Source: a bacterium | Lineage (GTDB): Bacteria > JAHJDO01 | DNA length: 6,891 nt | Assembly (NCBI GenBank): GCA_030631525.1 | Contig: DAOVKY010000038.1 | Coordinates: 1 to 6,891, forward strand | Direction of reading: 5' to 3' | Shown here: positions 1 to 6,891 of the stretch, piece by piece | How the letters are laid out: each line of letters begins with the position of its first letter | Position numbering within the stretch: the stretch's first letter is position 1 | Notes under the pieces: model-generated | What the model was told of the DNA's origin: nothing | The model's database searches: none | The model's input: only the letters and a program-made list of their open reading frames with translations | Program-made: the position numbers and the translations under genes

Positions 1-14
1 AAGCCGTCTTTTTT
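1..14 (+). terminator. Possible right half of an upstream intrinsic terminator
   Basis: The window opens with AAGCCGTC followed directly by six T residues (the last C-T boundary included, positions 8-14). This looks like the 3' arm and U-tract of a Rho-independent terminator belonging to a gene just outside the left edge. The matching 5' arm, expected to read like GACGGCTT, would lie outside the window, so the hairpin cannot be confirmed. If real, it would make the DUF1844 gene the first gene of its own transcription unit. Confidence 0.25.
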
Positions 15-36
15 GTTAAATAAATAATATAACGTA

Positions 37-44
37 GAGAGGAG
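37..44 (+). promoter_or_regulatory. Ribosome binding site of the DUF1844 gene
   Basis: GAGAGGAG lies just upstream of the ATG at 52, with the AGGAG core at 40-44 and a 7-nt spacer. It is a near-perfect Shine-Dalgarno sequence. It favours the ATG at 52 over the out-of-frame ATG at 47, which is only 2 nt from the core. The AT-rich stretch at 13-33 could contain a -10-like TATAAC (28-33), but no well-spaced -35 box is visible, so no promoter is called. Confidence 0.8.
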
Positions 45-51
45 ATATGAT

Positions 52-420
52 ATGGGCAAGGAAAAGAAAAAGAAAGATGTGAAATTCAATATCAAAAAGG
101 AAGATAAGGACTGGAAAGAGAAGGTAGCAGAGGACAAGAAAAAAGAATTTAAGATGCCACATTTAGAGGTAAATTTTATGATGTTTATAACCAGTCTCAG
201 CATGCAGGCAATGATGAGTCTGGGCATCTATCCAAACCCAATTACAAAGAAAGAAGAAAAGAATTTAGATGCAGCCAAGTACACAATAGACACTATAGCT
301 ATGCTTCAAGAAAAGACAAAAGGCAATCTTACCAGCGAGGAATCCAGATTAATAGACAATATTCTATACGACTTACGAATGAAGTATGTAGAGGCAAATA
401 AAGAATCTGCCAAAACATGA
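52..420 (+). CDS. DUF1844 family protein
   Basis: This is a 122-residue soluble protein of unknown function. Residues about 36-115 match the DUF1844 pattern as I know it: H-L-E-V-N-F followed by a methionine-rich amphipathic helix (residues 41-58, with five Met) ending in M-S-L-G, then a proline turn (P61, P63), and two further helices around A74-K88 and S95-Y112. The first 34 residues are very basic and low in complexity, with 15 lysines; this looks like a disordered leader rather than a signal peptide, because no hydrophobic core follows it. The length is normal for the family. The start is fixed by an AGGAG site 7 nt upstream. It is the first gene of the block, 44 nt ahead of the peptidase fusion; the functional link to that gene is unknown. 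No catalytic motif is visible. The family call is fairly secure; no role is proposed. Confidence 0.82.
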   Translation: MGKEKKKKDVKFNIKKEDKDWKEKVAEDKKKEFKMPHLEVNFMMFITSLSMQAMMSLGIYPNPITKKEEKNLDAAKYTIDTIAMLQEKTKGNLTSEESRLIDNILYDLRMKYVEANKESAKT

Positions 421-454
421 TTGTATCTTAATGACTAAACTATAACAACTATAT

Positions 455-458
455 GAGG
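455..458 (+). promoter_or_regulatory. Ribosome binding site setting the start of the fusion gene
   Basis: GAGG at 455-458 (within GAGGGA, 455-460) sits 6 nt before the ATG at 465. The in-frame ATG at 453 has only A/T-rich sequence upstream (TAACAACTAT) and no Shine-Dalgarno match, and it overlaps this site. The site therefore favours 465 as the true start. The choice changes the protein by only four residues. Confidence 0.6.
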
Positions 459-464
459 GAACAG

Positions 465-3263
465 ATGTTTAAGAATATTTTATCGTTGTTGGACGGGCAG
501 TTTACTGGAGAAAGAATCAAGCATTTAGCCGAGCCGATTTATGAAAATGACCGCTGGTCAAGTTTTGATAAATATCATCAGACAGCTGATTATTGTTTTG
601 AAAAGATGAAAGAATTCGGGCTTAAAAATGTAGAGATAATACCGCATCCGGCTGATGGAAAAACATGGTGCGGAGATTGGATTGCTCCATTAGGCTGGAT
701 TGCTCGCAAAGGAATAGTAAAAGTTTTCTCTCCGGAAAGTGAAAAAGGTAAACTGCTTGCCGATTATCAGAGCATTCCCAATCATCTTGTTCGCTGGTCA
801 GCGCCAACGAAGCCGGGAGGGGAAGAGATTGAGGTTGTTTATATAGAAGATGCCTCGGATATAAAACAGTATGAAGGAAAAGATATAAAAGGAAAATTAA
901 TATTTACCCATATTGATGTCTATGCTGAAAACACTAAGAAATTAGCGTGTAAAAATGGAGCAAGAGGAATTATTTTTGATCATTCATGGGGCGGTATGGA
1001 CTATCCTGATAATGTCTGCTGGTGCAATGACTGGCATAATGATATCGGCTGGGGCCCAACCATTGGCGATCCACCTCTGATTGGAATAATGATAAGTCCC
1101 AGGCAGGGAAAATATCTTTATCAACTTATTAAAAACAATAAGAAGGTTACATTGCATGTAGACATAGACACAGAGATAAAAGAGGATACCATAGATATAA
1201 TTACCGGTATTATACCTGGCAAGGACTTAAAGCACGAAGAAGTTCTTGTTTTAGGGCATATCTATGAATGCGGAGCGGATGACAATGCTTCTGGCGGAGC
1301 GGTGATGATGGAAATAATGCGGGTTTTAACCGAGAACATAAAAAATGGTAAATTGCCAATACCACAGCGGACAATAAGGATTCTGATGGGCTGGGAGTGG
1401 TTATCGTCCAATTACTATGCTTATAAATATAAAAAGAGGATTAAAAATACAGTAGCTGCTTTATGTTTGGATGGAACAGCAATGAAACAGACTTTAGCAG
1501 AGTCTCCATTTCATATTGGTTTAAATCCTCATGCTCAAGTCTCATACACAGATATTCTTATTGAAGATATTTACAGGGTGTATTTCGACGACAAAAATAC
1601 ACTTTTTAAGTGGGATATTAAACCTTTTATAATATCAACCGATACTTTTTATGCAGACCCGACAATAAATATCCCGACAGTGTATCCTGCTCAGGCTCCG
1701 GGAAAAGGATGGCATAGTTCATGGGATACAATAGAAACCCTTGATGAAAAAGTTCTTGAGTATGCAGCGGTAACATCTGCTACTTATCTTTATTCCATAG
1801 CCAATGCAGGGGAAAAAGAGGCATTAAGTTTAGGAGAAAGGTGTTTTGCTGAAGGGAAGAAAGAAATTTCCGAAGTGGTAAGTCAGCTTATCAACAGTGG
1901 TATCCGTAGAGACTATTTAGAGAAATTCTATTATCGCACTTACCTGGCAAGAAAAAGACTGCAATCAATTAAACGCATCTCACCAGACAATAAATATATA
2001 GATGGACTGGACAAAGAATTATCAAAGTTTATCAATAATGAAGTAGTTTCACTTGAAAAGAGAATGCGAAAAATTTCACATAAAGCTTCTACTCGGGAAA
2101 CGATAGAAAAAAAGTCTCCAAGATGGCTGAATATTGCTGAAAACATTATTCCTCATCGGGCAATGCTTGGACCTATCTTTCACCATGCAGCTCGAATGCC
2201 TGCTGAGCTCAGAGAAAAATATCTATCTTTAAGCAATAAATATAAAGAATCCATCTTCTGGATTGATGGAAAGAGAAATCTGCGTGAAGTAATCCGGCTC
2301 TGGTCATTGGAGAAAAACATTCCCGAAGATGGACAGATTATAAAATTATATCGGGCTTATGAAAAGGCGGGATATATCAAGCTGGAATACAAGATAAAGT
2401 TAAATAAGAATAAAATTATATCTGCGTTAAGGGAAAACGGTATTCAAAAAGGGGATGTAATCCTTGTGCACAGTTCGCTAAACAGTTTAGGTTATATTAA
2501 TGGAGGAGTTACAACCATAATAAAGGCTTTAGAAGAAACGGTTGGTCAAGAAGGAACAGTAGTTATGCCAAGCTTTACCTACAGCACAGTTTCTTCTGGT
2601 AAACCGTATAATTTTCAGGAAACCACTTCTATGACTAAAACTGGCGAAATTTCCGATGTTTTCTGGAGACAGAAAAATGTTCTTCGCAGTAAACATCCCA
2701 GTCATTCATTAGCCGCCTGTGGTAAATATGCCGAGTTAATAACCAAAAATCATGAGAAATATAATCCTTACGCAAAAGAAGGCGGTTTTGGCAAGCTCTA
2801 TCAATTGAACGCCAAGATTTTAATGATTGGCTGCGGTCTTGCCCCAAACTCCACTTTACATGCAGTAGAGGATTGGTCTAATCATCCCTCAATGGTTCCC
2901 GATGAATACCTTGCATTAAATGAAAAAGGTGATACAGTAAAAATAAGATACGAAAGAGAGCCGCAAGGGCACCGGGATTTTTACCTTTCAGGAGAAAGAG
3001 TTACCAAGAGTGAGAAGATGCTACGAGAATACGGCGTTATAAAGGATTTTAAAATAGGAATTGCTGCTGTGCATTTAATGAAAATAAGAAAGTTGATGGA
3101 TACATGTCTTCGCCATATGAAAAAAGATCCGAACTTTTTACTTTGCGATAACCATAAGTGTAAATATTGTCAGGAGAAAAAGAAAAAGGCATTAGAAATG
3201 AAAAGCAAAGGGCAGCTTGTTTTTGAAGTCAATAAAAGTAGAACAGGAGATTTTGCAGAATGA
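465..3263 (+). CDS. M28-type zinc peptidase fused to an AAC(3)-type N-acetyltransferase
   Basis: This is a 932-residue fusion (936 if started at ATG 453). Residues ~1-440 look like an M28 aminopeptidase with an inserted PA-like domain (~118-240). Candidate metal ligands are H265 in L-G-H-I-Y-E, the D-D of A-D-D-N-A-S-G-G (272-273), E311 in G-W-E-W, D336 in C-L-D-G and H417 in G-W-H-S-S-W-D-T. The usual Glu-Glu pair is a single Glu here. Residues ~440-645 are helical and charged and include a winged-helix-like stretch (~596-642, beginning F-W-I-D-G-K). Residues ~646-932 form a complete AAC(3)-like (Antibiotic_NAT) domain: V-H-S-S-L near the start, H-P-S-H-S-L-A-A (from H744) and L-H-A-V-E-D (E802), with a C-x4-C-x2-C tail (894-902). 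Such domains transfer acetyl from acetyl-CoA to an amine. No signal peptide or membrane segment is seen, so it is probably cytoplasmic. Its stop overlaps the next start (ATGA). The domain calls are firm; the substrate is unknown, and drug resistance should not be assumed. Confidence 0.85.
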   Translation: MFKNILSLLDGQFTGERIKHLAEPIYENDRWSSFDKYHQTADYCFEKMKEFGLKNVEIIPHPADGKTWCGDWIAPLGWIARKGIVKVFSPESEKGKLLADYQSIPNHLVRWSAPTKPGGEEIEVVYIEDASDIKQYEGKDIKGKLIFTHIDVYAENTKKLACKNGARGIIFDHSWGGMDYPDNVCWCNDWHNDIGWGPTIGDPPLIGIMISPRQGKYLYQLIKNNKKVTLHVDIDTEIKEDTIDIITGIIPGKDLKHEEVLVLGHIYECGADDNASGGAVMMEIMRVLTENIKNGKLPIPQRTIRILMGWEWLSSNYYAYKYKKRIKNTVAALCLDGTAMKQTLAESPFHIGLNPHAQVSYTDILIEDIYRVYFDDKNTLFKWDIKPFIISTDTFYADPTINIPTVYPAQAPGKGWHSSWDTIETLDEKVLEYAAVTSATYLYSIANAGEKEALSLGERCFAEGKKEISEVVSQLINSGIRRDYLEKFYYRTYLARKRLQSIKRISPDNKYIDGLDKELSKFINNEVVSLEKRMRKISHKASTRETIEKKSPRWLNIAENIIPHRAMLGPIFHHAARMPAELREKYLSLSNKYKESIFWIDGKRNLREVIRLWSLEKNIPEDGQIIKLYRAYEKAGYIKLEYKIKLNKNKIISALRENGIQKGDVILVHSSLNSLGYINGGVTTIIKALEETVGQEGTVVMPSFTYSTVSSGKPYNFQETTSMTKTGEISDVFWRQKNVLRSKHPSHSLAACGKYAELITKNHEKYNPYAKEGGFGKLYQLNAKILMIGCGLAPNSTLHAVEDWSNHPSMVPDEYLALNEKGDTVKIRYEREPQGHRDFYLSGERVTKSEKMLREYGVIKDFKIGIAAVHLMKIRKLMDTCLRHMKKDPNFLLCDNHKCKYCQEKKKKALEMKSKGQLVFEVNKSRTGDFAE
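3245..3249 (+). promoter_or_regulatory. Ribosome binding site of the membrane protein gene
   Basis: AGGAG lies inside the last codons of the fusion gene, 10 nt before the ATG at 3260. The spacing is slightly long but usable. Together with the ATGA stop-start overlap it indicates that the membrane protein is translated by coupling or reinitiation from the fusion gene. Confidence 0.65.
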
Positions 3264-5203
3264 ATTCAGATAATGGTAGAAATCAAATAACTATTCGCTC
3301 GTTTTTTCTGGGTATATTATTCACCATGCTCGCTACATTCATGGCTCATTATGCCAGAAGATTAAATACTACTTCTATGGCTATTGACCATATGCCGGTA
3401 GCCGCTATATCCCTGTTTTTTGTCCTGATGGTTTTTTTATATATTCTGGCGAGTATAATTAAAAGACCTCTGGGGCTTTCATCTTCGGAGCTTCTGATTA
3501 TCTATATGATGAGTTTTATAGGCTGTACAGTCACTACAGTGGGCACTGGCTACCTTCTGCCAATTATGGCTGCTCCCACTTACTATGCTACGCCTGTAAA
3601 CGAGTGGGGGAAGTATATTCTTCCTCATATAAAGAGCTGGCTTATTCCTCAAGATAAAGAAGCAGTAAGGCAATTCTTTGAAGGCTTGCCTAAAGGCGGC
3701 TCTATCCCATGGATGGTATGGATAAAGCCATTGCTTTGCTGGTTACCTTTTCTTATGTCCTTATATATGGTAATGATAAGCATTCCGATAATTATGCGAA
3801 AGCAATGGATAGAAAAAGAAAGACTACAATTCCCTTTAGCCCAGCTCCCTTTGGAAATGGTCAAGAAAGAAAAGAAGGGAAACGTTTTAGTATATAGTTT
3901 CTTCCATAATAAAGTTATGTGGCTGGGATTCGCTATCCCCTTTGTAATTAGTGTCTTTGTTGGTTTGCATCATTATTTTCACGCAATACCTGCGCCATCT
4001 TATAGCTTGGAAACAGCGATATCCACCTTCAGGAACACTCAAACTCTTTGGTTTCGAATAAGTTTTCCTGTAATAGGATTTTTGTATTTGGTAAACTTAG
4101 ATATTGCCTTTAGTCTATGGTTTTTCGCTCTTATATTTCATGCTCTTTCCGGTTGGTTTAAGATAACAGGAATATCCTCTCCGGAGAACTTAGGTCTCTA
4201 TGGAAGCACAGATCCTATATTTAATCATCTCGGTACAGGCGCTCTGATAGTTTTTGTGCTTTATGGATTATGGATGGCGCGAGCGCATCTGAAAGAGGTG
4301 TTTCGCAAAGCGTTTACAGGAGATCCATCAATAGATGACTCATCGGAATTGCTTTCCTATCGGACTGCAGTGACAACCAGCATTCTGGGAATAGTATTTA
4401 TGGTAATCTGGCTAACCTTCTCAGGCCTTTCTCCTATAATAGCCTTTCTCTTTGTAATCCTGGCCTTAATTATATTTTTAGGGATAACCCGCATAGTAAT
4501 TGAGGCTGGAGTTCCTACTCTTATCTCTCCGGGCATCGCTACCCCACAGATTATATCTTCTGTAGGCACTTCTGTTCTTGGTTCCTCCGGTTTAGTTTCG
4601 TCAGCTTTTACCTATGCATATTCTGCTGACATAAGAACCTTTGTGATGTCTGCTGTTTCCACCTCTTTACGTATTGTAGAAGGCATAAGGAAAAGAAGAA
4701 GATTAATCTTCTGGGCAATGTTATCTGCTGTATTGGTAGCTCTTGTAACTTCCTTCTGGTTACAACTTCATTTAGTTTATACTTATGGAGGAATTAATTT
4801 TAACAGATGGCTTTATGTGACCGGCCCTCAACTGCCATTCAATCTTGTTAAGGAAAAAATGCTTCATCCTACCGGGATTAATGGTTTAGGCTGGGGACTT
4901 AAGACAATAGGTGGCGGACTGATAGCTGGCCTGATGTTTATGCGAGGAATGTTTCTGTGGTGGCCATTTCATCCCATAGGCTTTGTTATTGGTTCTACCA
5001 CATGGATCCAACGGCTCTGGTTTTCTATATTTATTGCATGGCTATTGAAGTACCTTATTCTAAAATATGGTGGCCCCAAAATATATAAGAATGCACGCCC
5101 TTTCTTCCTTGGACTGATCCTGGGGCAATATACAGTAGCTGGATTATGGCTTATTGTGGATTTGATTACTGCTCATACAGGGAATTGGATATTCTGGATT
5201 TAA
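3260..5203 (+). CDS. Multi-spanning membrane protein, DUF6785/DUF6784 type
   Basis: This is a 647-residue integral membrane protein with about 13-14 hydrophobic segments, roughly at residues 14-32, 46-66, 79-101, 154-178, 218-237, 266-295 (one or two), 323-341, 369-388, 391-411, 482-504, 546-563, 571-602 and 614-636. From memory it resembles the DUF6785/DUF6784 proteins of Planctomycetota and related bacteria: the loop Y-Y-A-T-P-x-N-E-W (108-116), W-L-I-P-Q-D (127-132), E-G-L-P-K-G-G-S-I-P-W (141-151) and R-K-Q-W-I-E-K-E-R-L-Q-F-P-L (180-193) are its hallmarks. R-I-V-I-E-A-G-V-P (411-419) follows a long hydrophobic helix and recalls a motif in oligopeptide (OPT) transporters, so a transport role is possible but unproven. 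The start overlaps the fusion gene stop by 4 nt, indicating coupled expression. Its last codon is 12 nt before recG. The family call is moderately secure; the function is unknown. Confidence 0.8.
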   Translation: MNSDNGRNQITIRSFFLGILFTMLATFMAHYARRLNTTSMAIDHMPVAAISLFFVLMVFLYILASIIKRPLGLSSSELLIIYMMSFIGCTVTTVGTGYLLPIMAAPTYYATPVNEWGKYILPHIKSWLIPQDKEAVRQFFEGLPKGGSIPWMVWIKPLLCWLPFLMSLYMVMISIPIIMRKQWIEKERLQFPLAQLPLEMVKKEKKGNVLVYSFFHNKVMWLGFAIPFVISVFVGLHHYFHAIPAPSYSLETAISTFRNTQTLWFRISFPVIGFLYLVNLDIAFSLWFFALIFHALSGWFKITGISSPENLGLYGSTDPIFNHLGTGALIVFVLYGLWMARAHLKEVFRKAFTGDPSIDDSSELLSYRTAVTTSILGIVFMVIWLTFSGLSPIIAFLFVILALIIFLGITRIVIEAGVPTLISPGIATPQIISSVGTSVLGSSGLVSSAFTYAYSADIRTFVMSAVSTSLRIVEGIRKRRRLIFWAMLSAVLVALVTSFWLQLHLVYTYGGINFNRWLYVTGPQLPFNLVKEKMLHPTGINGLGWGLKTIGGGLIAGLMFMRGMFLWWPFHPIGFVIGSTTWIQRLWFSIFIAWLLKYLILKYGGPKIYKNARPFFLGLILGQYTVAGLWLIVDLITAHTGNWIFWI

Positions 5204-5215
5204 AAAAATCAACTA

Positions 5216-6891
5216 ATGCTTAAACTGGATACTTCTATCCAATATATGAAAGGCGTTGGACCAAAAAGGGTTGAGCTTTTTGAGCGTCTTGGTATCCAAA
5301 CAGTCAAAGACCTCCTTTATTATGCCCCGCGGAGATATGAAGATAGAAGCGACTTTTCTCCTATTGCAAGGCTCCATATTGGAGCGCAACACACAGTTGC
5401 GGGGAAAGTTCTGACAAGCGGGGTTCAAAAATTAAAGAAAAATTTAAGCGTACTCAAAGTAGCTATTGATGATGGCACAGGAATAATATACGCGGTATGG
5501 TTTAATCAGCCGTTTTTAGAAGAACAGTTCAAGGTTGGCACAAAACTTGTTGTAAGTGGTAAGGTTCAGCTATATGGTAAAGAATTGCGTATATCCAGCC
5601 AGTCTTATGAAATTTTACGTTCCAAAGACAAAGAGAGCGAAACAGAAGAACTAATTCATACAGGAAGAATTGTCCCTTTTTATCCTTTAACGCAGGATAT
5701 ATCACAACGGAGAATAAGGAGAATGATTAAAAATGCTCTGGATAACTGCCTGGATCAGATAAATGATATGCTCCAGCAGGATATTAAAGACAGATACAAC
5801 ATGGTAGATACTAAGTGCGCTCTTTTAAATATTCATTTTCCTAACACTCAGAAAGATAAAGACTCAGCTTATAGAAAAATTGTTTTTGATGAGTTCTTAT
5901 TGCTGCAACTGGGAATTCTTTTAAAAAGGACATCTATTTCAGAGCCTCAGCTTGGTATAAAACATCGAAATAAAGGAAGACTGCTGGAGCAATTTCTCAA
6001 AACCCTGCCATTCAAGCTGACTGATGCGCAGCATAAAGTCATAGATGAAATAAATCGAGATATGACATCTGAAAAACAAATGAACAGATTAATCCAGGGC
6101 GAAGTTGGATCAGGGAAAACTATTGTTGCAATTGCCTCTCTGCTGATTAGTATTGAAAATGGCTATCAAGGAGCCATAATGGTGCCGACAGAGATACTAG
6201 CAGAGCAACATTACATTACTCTAGCAGAAATGCTCTCTCCTCTGGGAATAAAAGTGGATTTACTGATTGGCAGCAGCACTAAGAAATCACGTATGGAGAT
6301 TACAGAAAATATACGCAATGGAATTACTGATATTATTATTGGAACACATACATTGGTTCAAGAGAACATTAAATTCAAAAGGCTTGGACTTGTAGTAATT
6401 GATGAACAACATCGTTTTGGTGTGCTGCAGCGTAACATGTTAAGAAAGAAGGGGCTTAGTCCTGATGTTCTTGTTATGACTGCTACACCTATACCCAGAA
6501 CTCTTGCGCTCACTGTATATGGAGATTTGGATATTTCTACGATCCGGGAACTTCCTCCCGGAAGAGGCGCTGTGTCAACATATTGGATATCAAAGTCACA
6601 GCTCCAAGGAGTGTATGAATTTATTGAGGAGGAGATAAAAAGAGGGAGGCAAGCATATGTTGTCTCTCCACTAATTGAGGAGTCGCATATAATAGAAGCT
6701 GTTGCGGCTACTCAGCTCTTTGAGCATTTTAAGAAGGAGGTATTTCCGAATCTAAGAATAGGGCTTTTGCATGGGCAAATGAAAAACGAAGATAAAGAAA
6801 AGGTAATGCAGGAGTTTCGCGAAAACAAGATCAATATACTGGTGTCTACAACAGTTATAGAAGTTGGTATAGATATTCCCAATGCAACTAT
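5216..6891 (+). CDS. recG: ATP-dependent DNA helicase RecG (partial, 3' end beyond window)
   Basis: RecG is a superfamily 2 helicase that remodels stalled replication forks and branch-migrates Holliday junctions. 558 codons plus 2 nt are present, read without frameshift; the usual length is about 680-700, so roughly the last 130 residues lie outside. Visible in order: the N-terminal wedge entry with G-V-G-P-K-R and Y-Y-A-P-R-R-Y-E-D-R-S; an OB-fold wedge (~60-135) with W-F-N-Q-P-F; Walker A G-E-V-G-S-G-K-T (295-302), with Glu where Asp is more common; the Walker B box D-E-Q-H (396-399) followed by R-F-G-V; T-A-T-P-I-P-R-T-L-A (from 422); E-L-P-P-G-R-G; L-H-G-Q-M; and the second helicase domain with V-S-T-T-V-I-E-V-G-I-D-I-P-N-A-T at the edge. 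The ATG at 5216 is 12 nt after the previous stop and has no clear Shine-Dalgarno site, so translation probably depends on coupling. The open frame reaching the edge is truncation by the window, not gene decay. Confidence 0.97.
   Translation, partial: MLKLDTSIQYMKGVGPKRVELFERLGIQTVKDLLYYAPRRYEDRSDFSPIARLHIGAQHTVAGKVLTSGVQKLKKNLSVLKVAIDDGTGIIYAVWFNQPFLEEQFKVGTKLVVSGKVQLYGKELRISSQSYEILRSKDKESETEELIHTGRIVPFYPLTQDISQRRIRRMIKNALDNCLDQINDMLQQDIKDRYNMVDTKCALLNIHFPNTQKDKDSAYRKIVFDEFLLLQLGILLKRTSISEPQLGIKHRNKGRLLEQFLKTLPFKLTDAQHKVIDEINRDMTSEKQMNRLIQGEVGSGKTIVAIASLLISIENGYQGAIMVPTEILAEQHYITLAEMLSPLGIKVDLLIGSSTKKSRMEITENIRNGITDIIIGTHTLVQENIKFKRLGLVVIDEQHRFGVLQRNMLRKKGLSPDVLVMTATPIPRTLALTVYGDLDISTIRELPPGRGAVSTYWISKSQLQGVYEFIEEEIKRGRQAYVVSPLIEESHIIEAVAATQLFEHFKKEVFPNLRIGLLHGQMKNEDKEKVMQEFRENKINILVSTTVIEVGIDIPNAT

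Noticed and set aside
421..446. Promoter (TTGTAT at 421-426, TATAAC at 441-446) before the fusion gene
   Set aside because: The 14-nt spacer is too short for a sigma-70 promoter, and such matches are expected by chance in AT-rich DNA.
438..453. 7-bp direct repeat AACTATA (438-444 and 447-453)
   Set aside because: It is short, AT-rich and single; there is no sign of an operator or of a larger repeat family.
1940..2146. Minus-strand open frames such as this one, 622-807, 2635-2847, 3479-3673, 3649-3864, 4357-4569 and 5213-5428
   Set aside because: Each lies opposite a well-supported gene, shows no recognisable domain and has no convincing start context.
2400..3263. Aminoglycoside antibiotic resistance gene
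   Set aside because: The AAC(3)-like domain is real, but it is fused to a peptidase, is not on a mobile element, and many family members act on other amines. The sequence gives no support for a resistance phenotype.
5196..5210. Weak hairpin GATTT-AAAA-AAATC at the end of the membrane protein gene as a terminator
   Set aside because: It is a five-pair, almost all-AT stem with no T-tract after it, and recG starts 6 nt later.
6544..6561. Perfect 6-bp hairpin (CCGGGA, 6-nt loop, TCCCGG)
   Set aside because: It lies within recG over the conserved E-L-P-P-G-R-G codons and has no T-tract, so it is a by-product of coding sequence.
5216..6891. recG as a broken gene
   Set aside because: The reading frame is uninterrupted to the edge with all helicase motifs in place; it is simply cut by the window.

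Overview
The window carries four genes, all on the + strand and tightly packed, with almost no free intergenic DNA. In order they are a small DUF1844 protein, a 932-residue fusion enzyme (M28-type zinc peptidase, then a linker with a winged-helix-like part, then an AAC(3)-type acetyltransferase), a 647-residue multi-spanning membrane protein of the DUF6785/DUF6784 type, and the first ~80% of recG, cut by the right edge. Spacings are about 44 nt, a 4-nt ATGA overlap and 12 nt, so one transcription unit is plausible.

The DNA is moderately AT-rich, and the two clear ribosome binding sites are ordinary AGGAG types. This is a bacterial chromosome segment. DUF1844 proteins and DUF6785-type membrane proteins, together with this gene style, fit an uncultured lineage of the Omnitrophota/Planctomycetota/Poribacteria kind. 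That placement is inferred from remembered family distribution, not from a phylogenetic marker, and is held with low confidence. recG is universal and does not narrow it.

Region by region: positions 1-51 hold a possible right half of an upstream terminator and the ribosome binding site of the first gene. Positions 52-420 are the DUF1844 gene. Positions 421-464 are a short spacer with the binding site that sets the start of the fusion gene. Positions 465-3263 are the fusion gene. Positions 3260-5203 are the membrane protein. Position 5216 to the edge is recG. No tRNA, rRNA, CRISPR array, insertion sequence or phage signature was seen. No stretch over 300 bases lacks a gene.

The most interesting part is the translationally coupled pair at 465-5203. 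A peptidase and a CoA-dependent N-acyltransferase are joined in one cytoplasmic polypeptide and made with a multi-spanning membrane protein that has a transporter-like R-I-V-x-E-A-G-V-P motif. A reasonable inference is an uptake-and-modify or make-and-export module for a small peptide or amino-sugar-like compound. The substrate cannot be read from the sequence.
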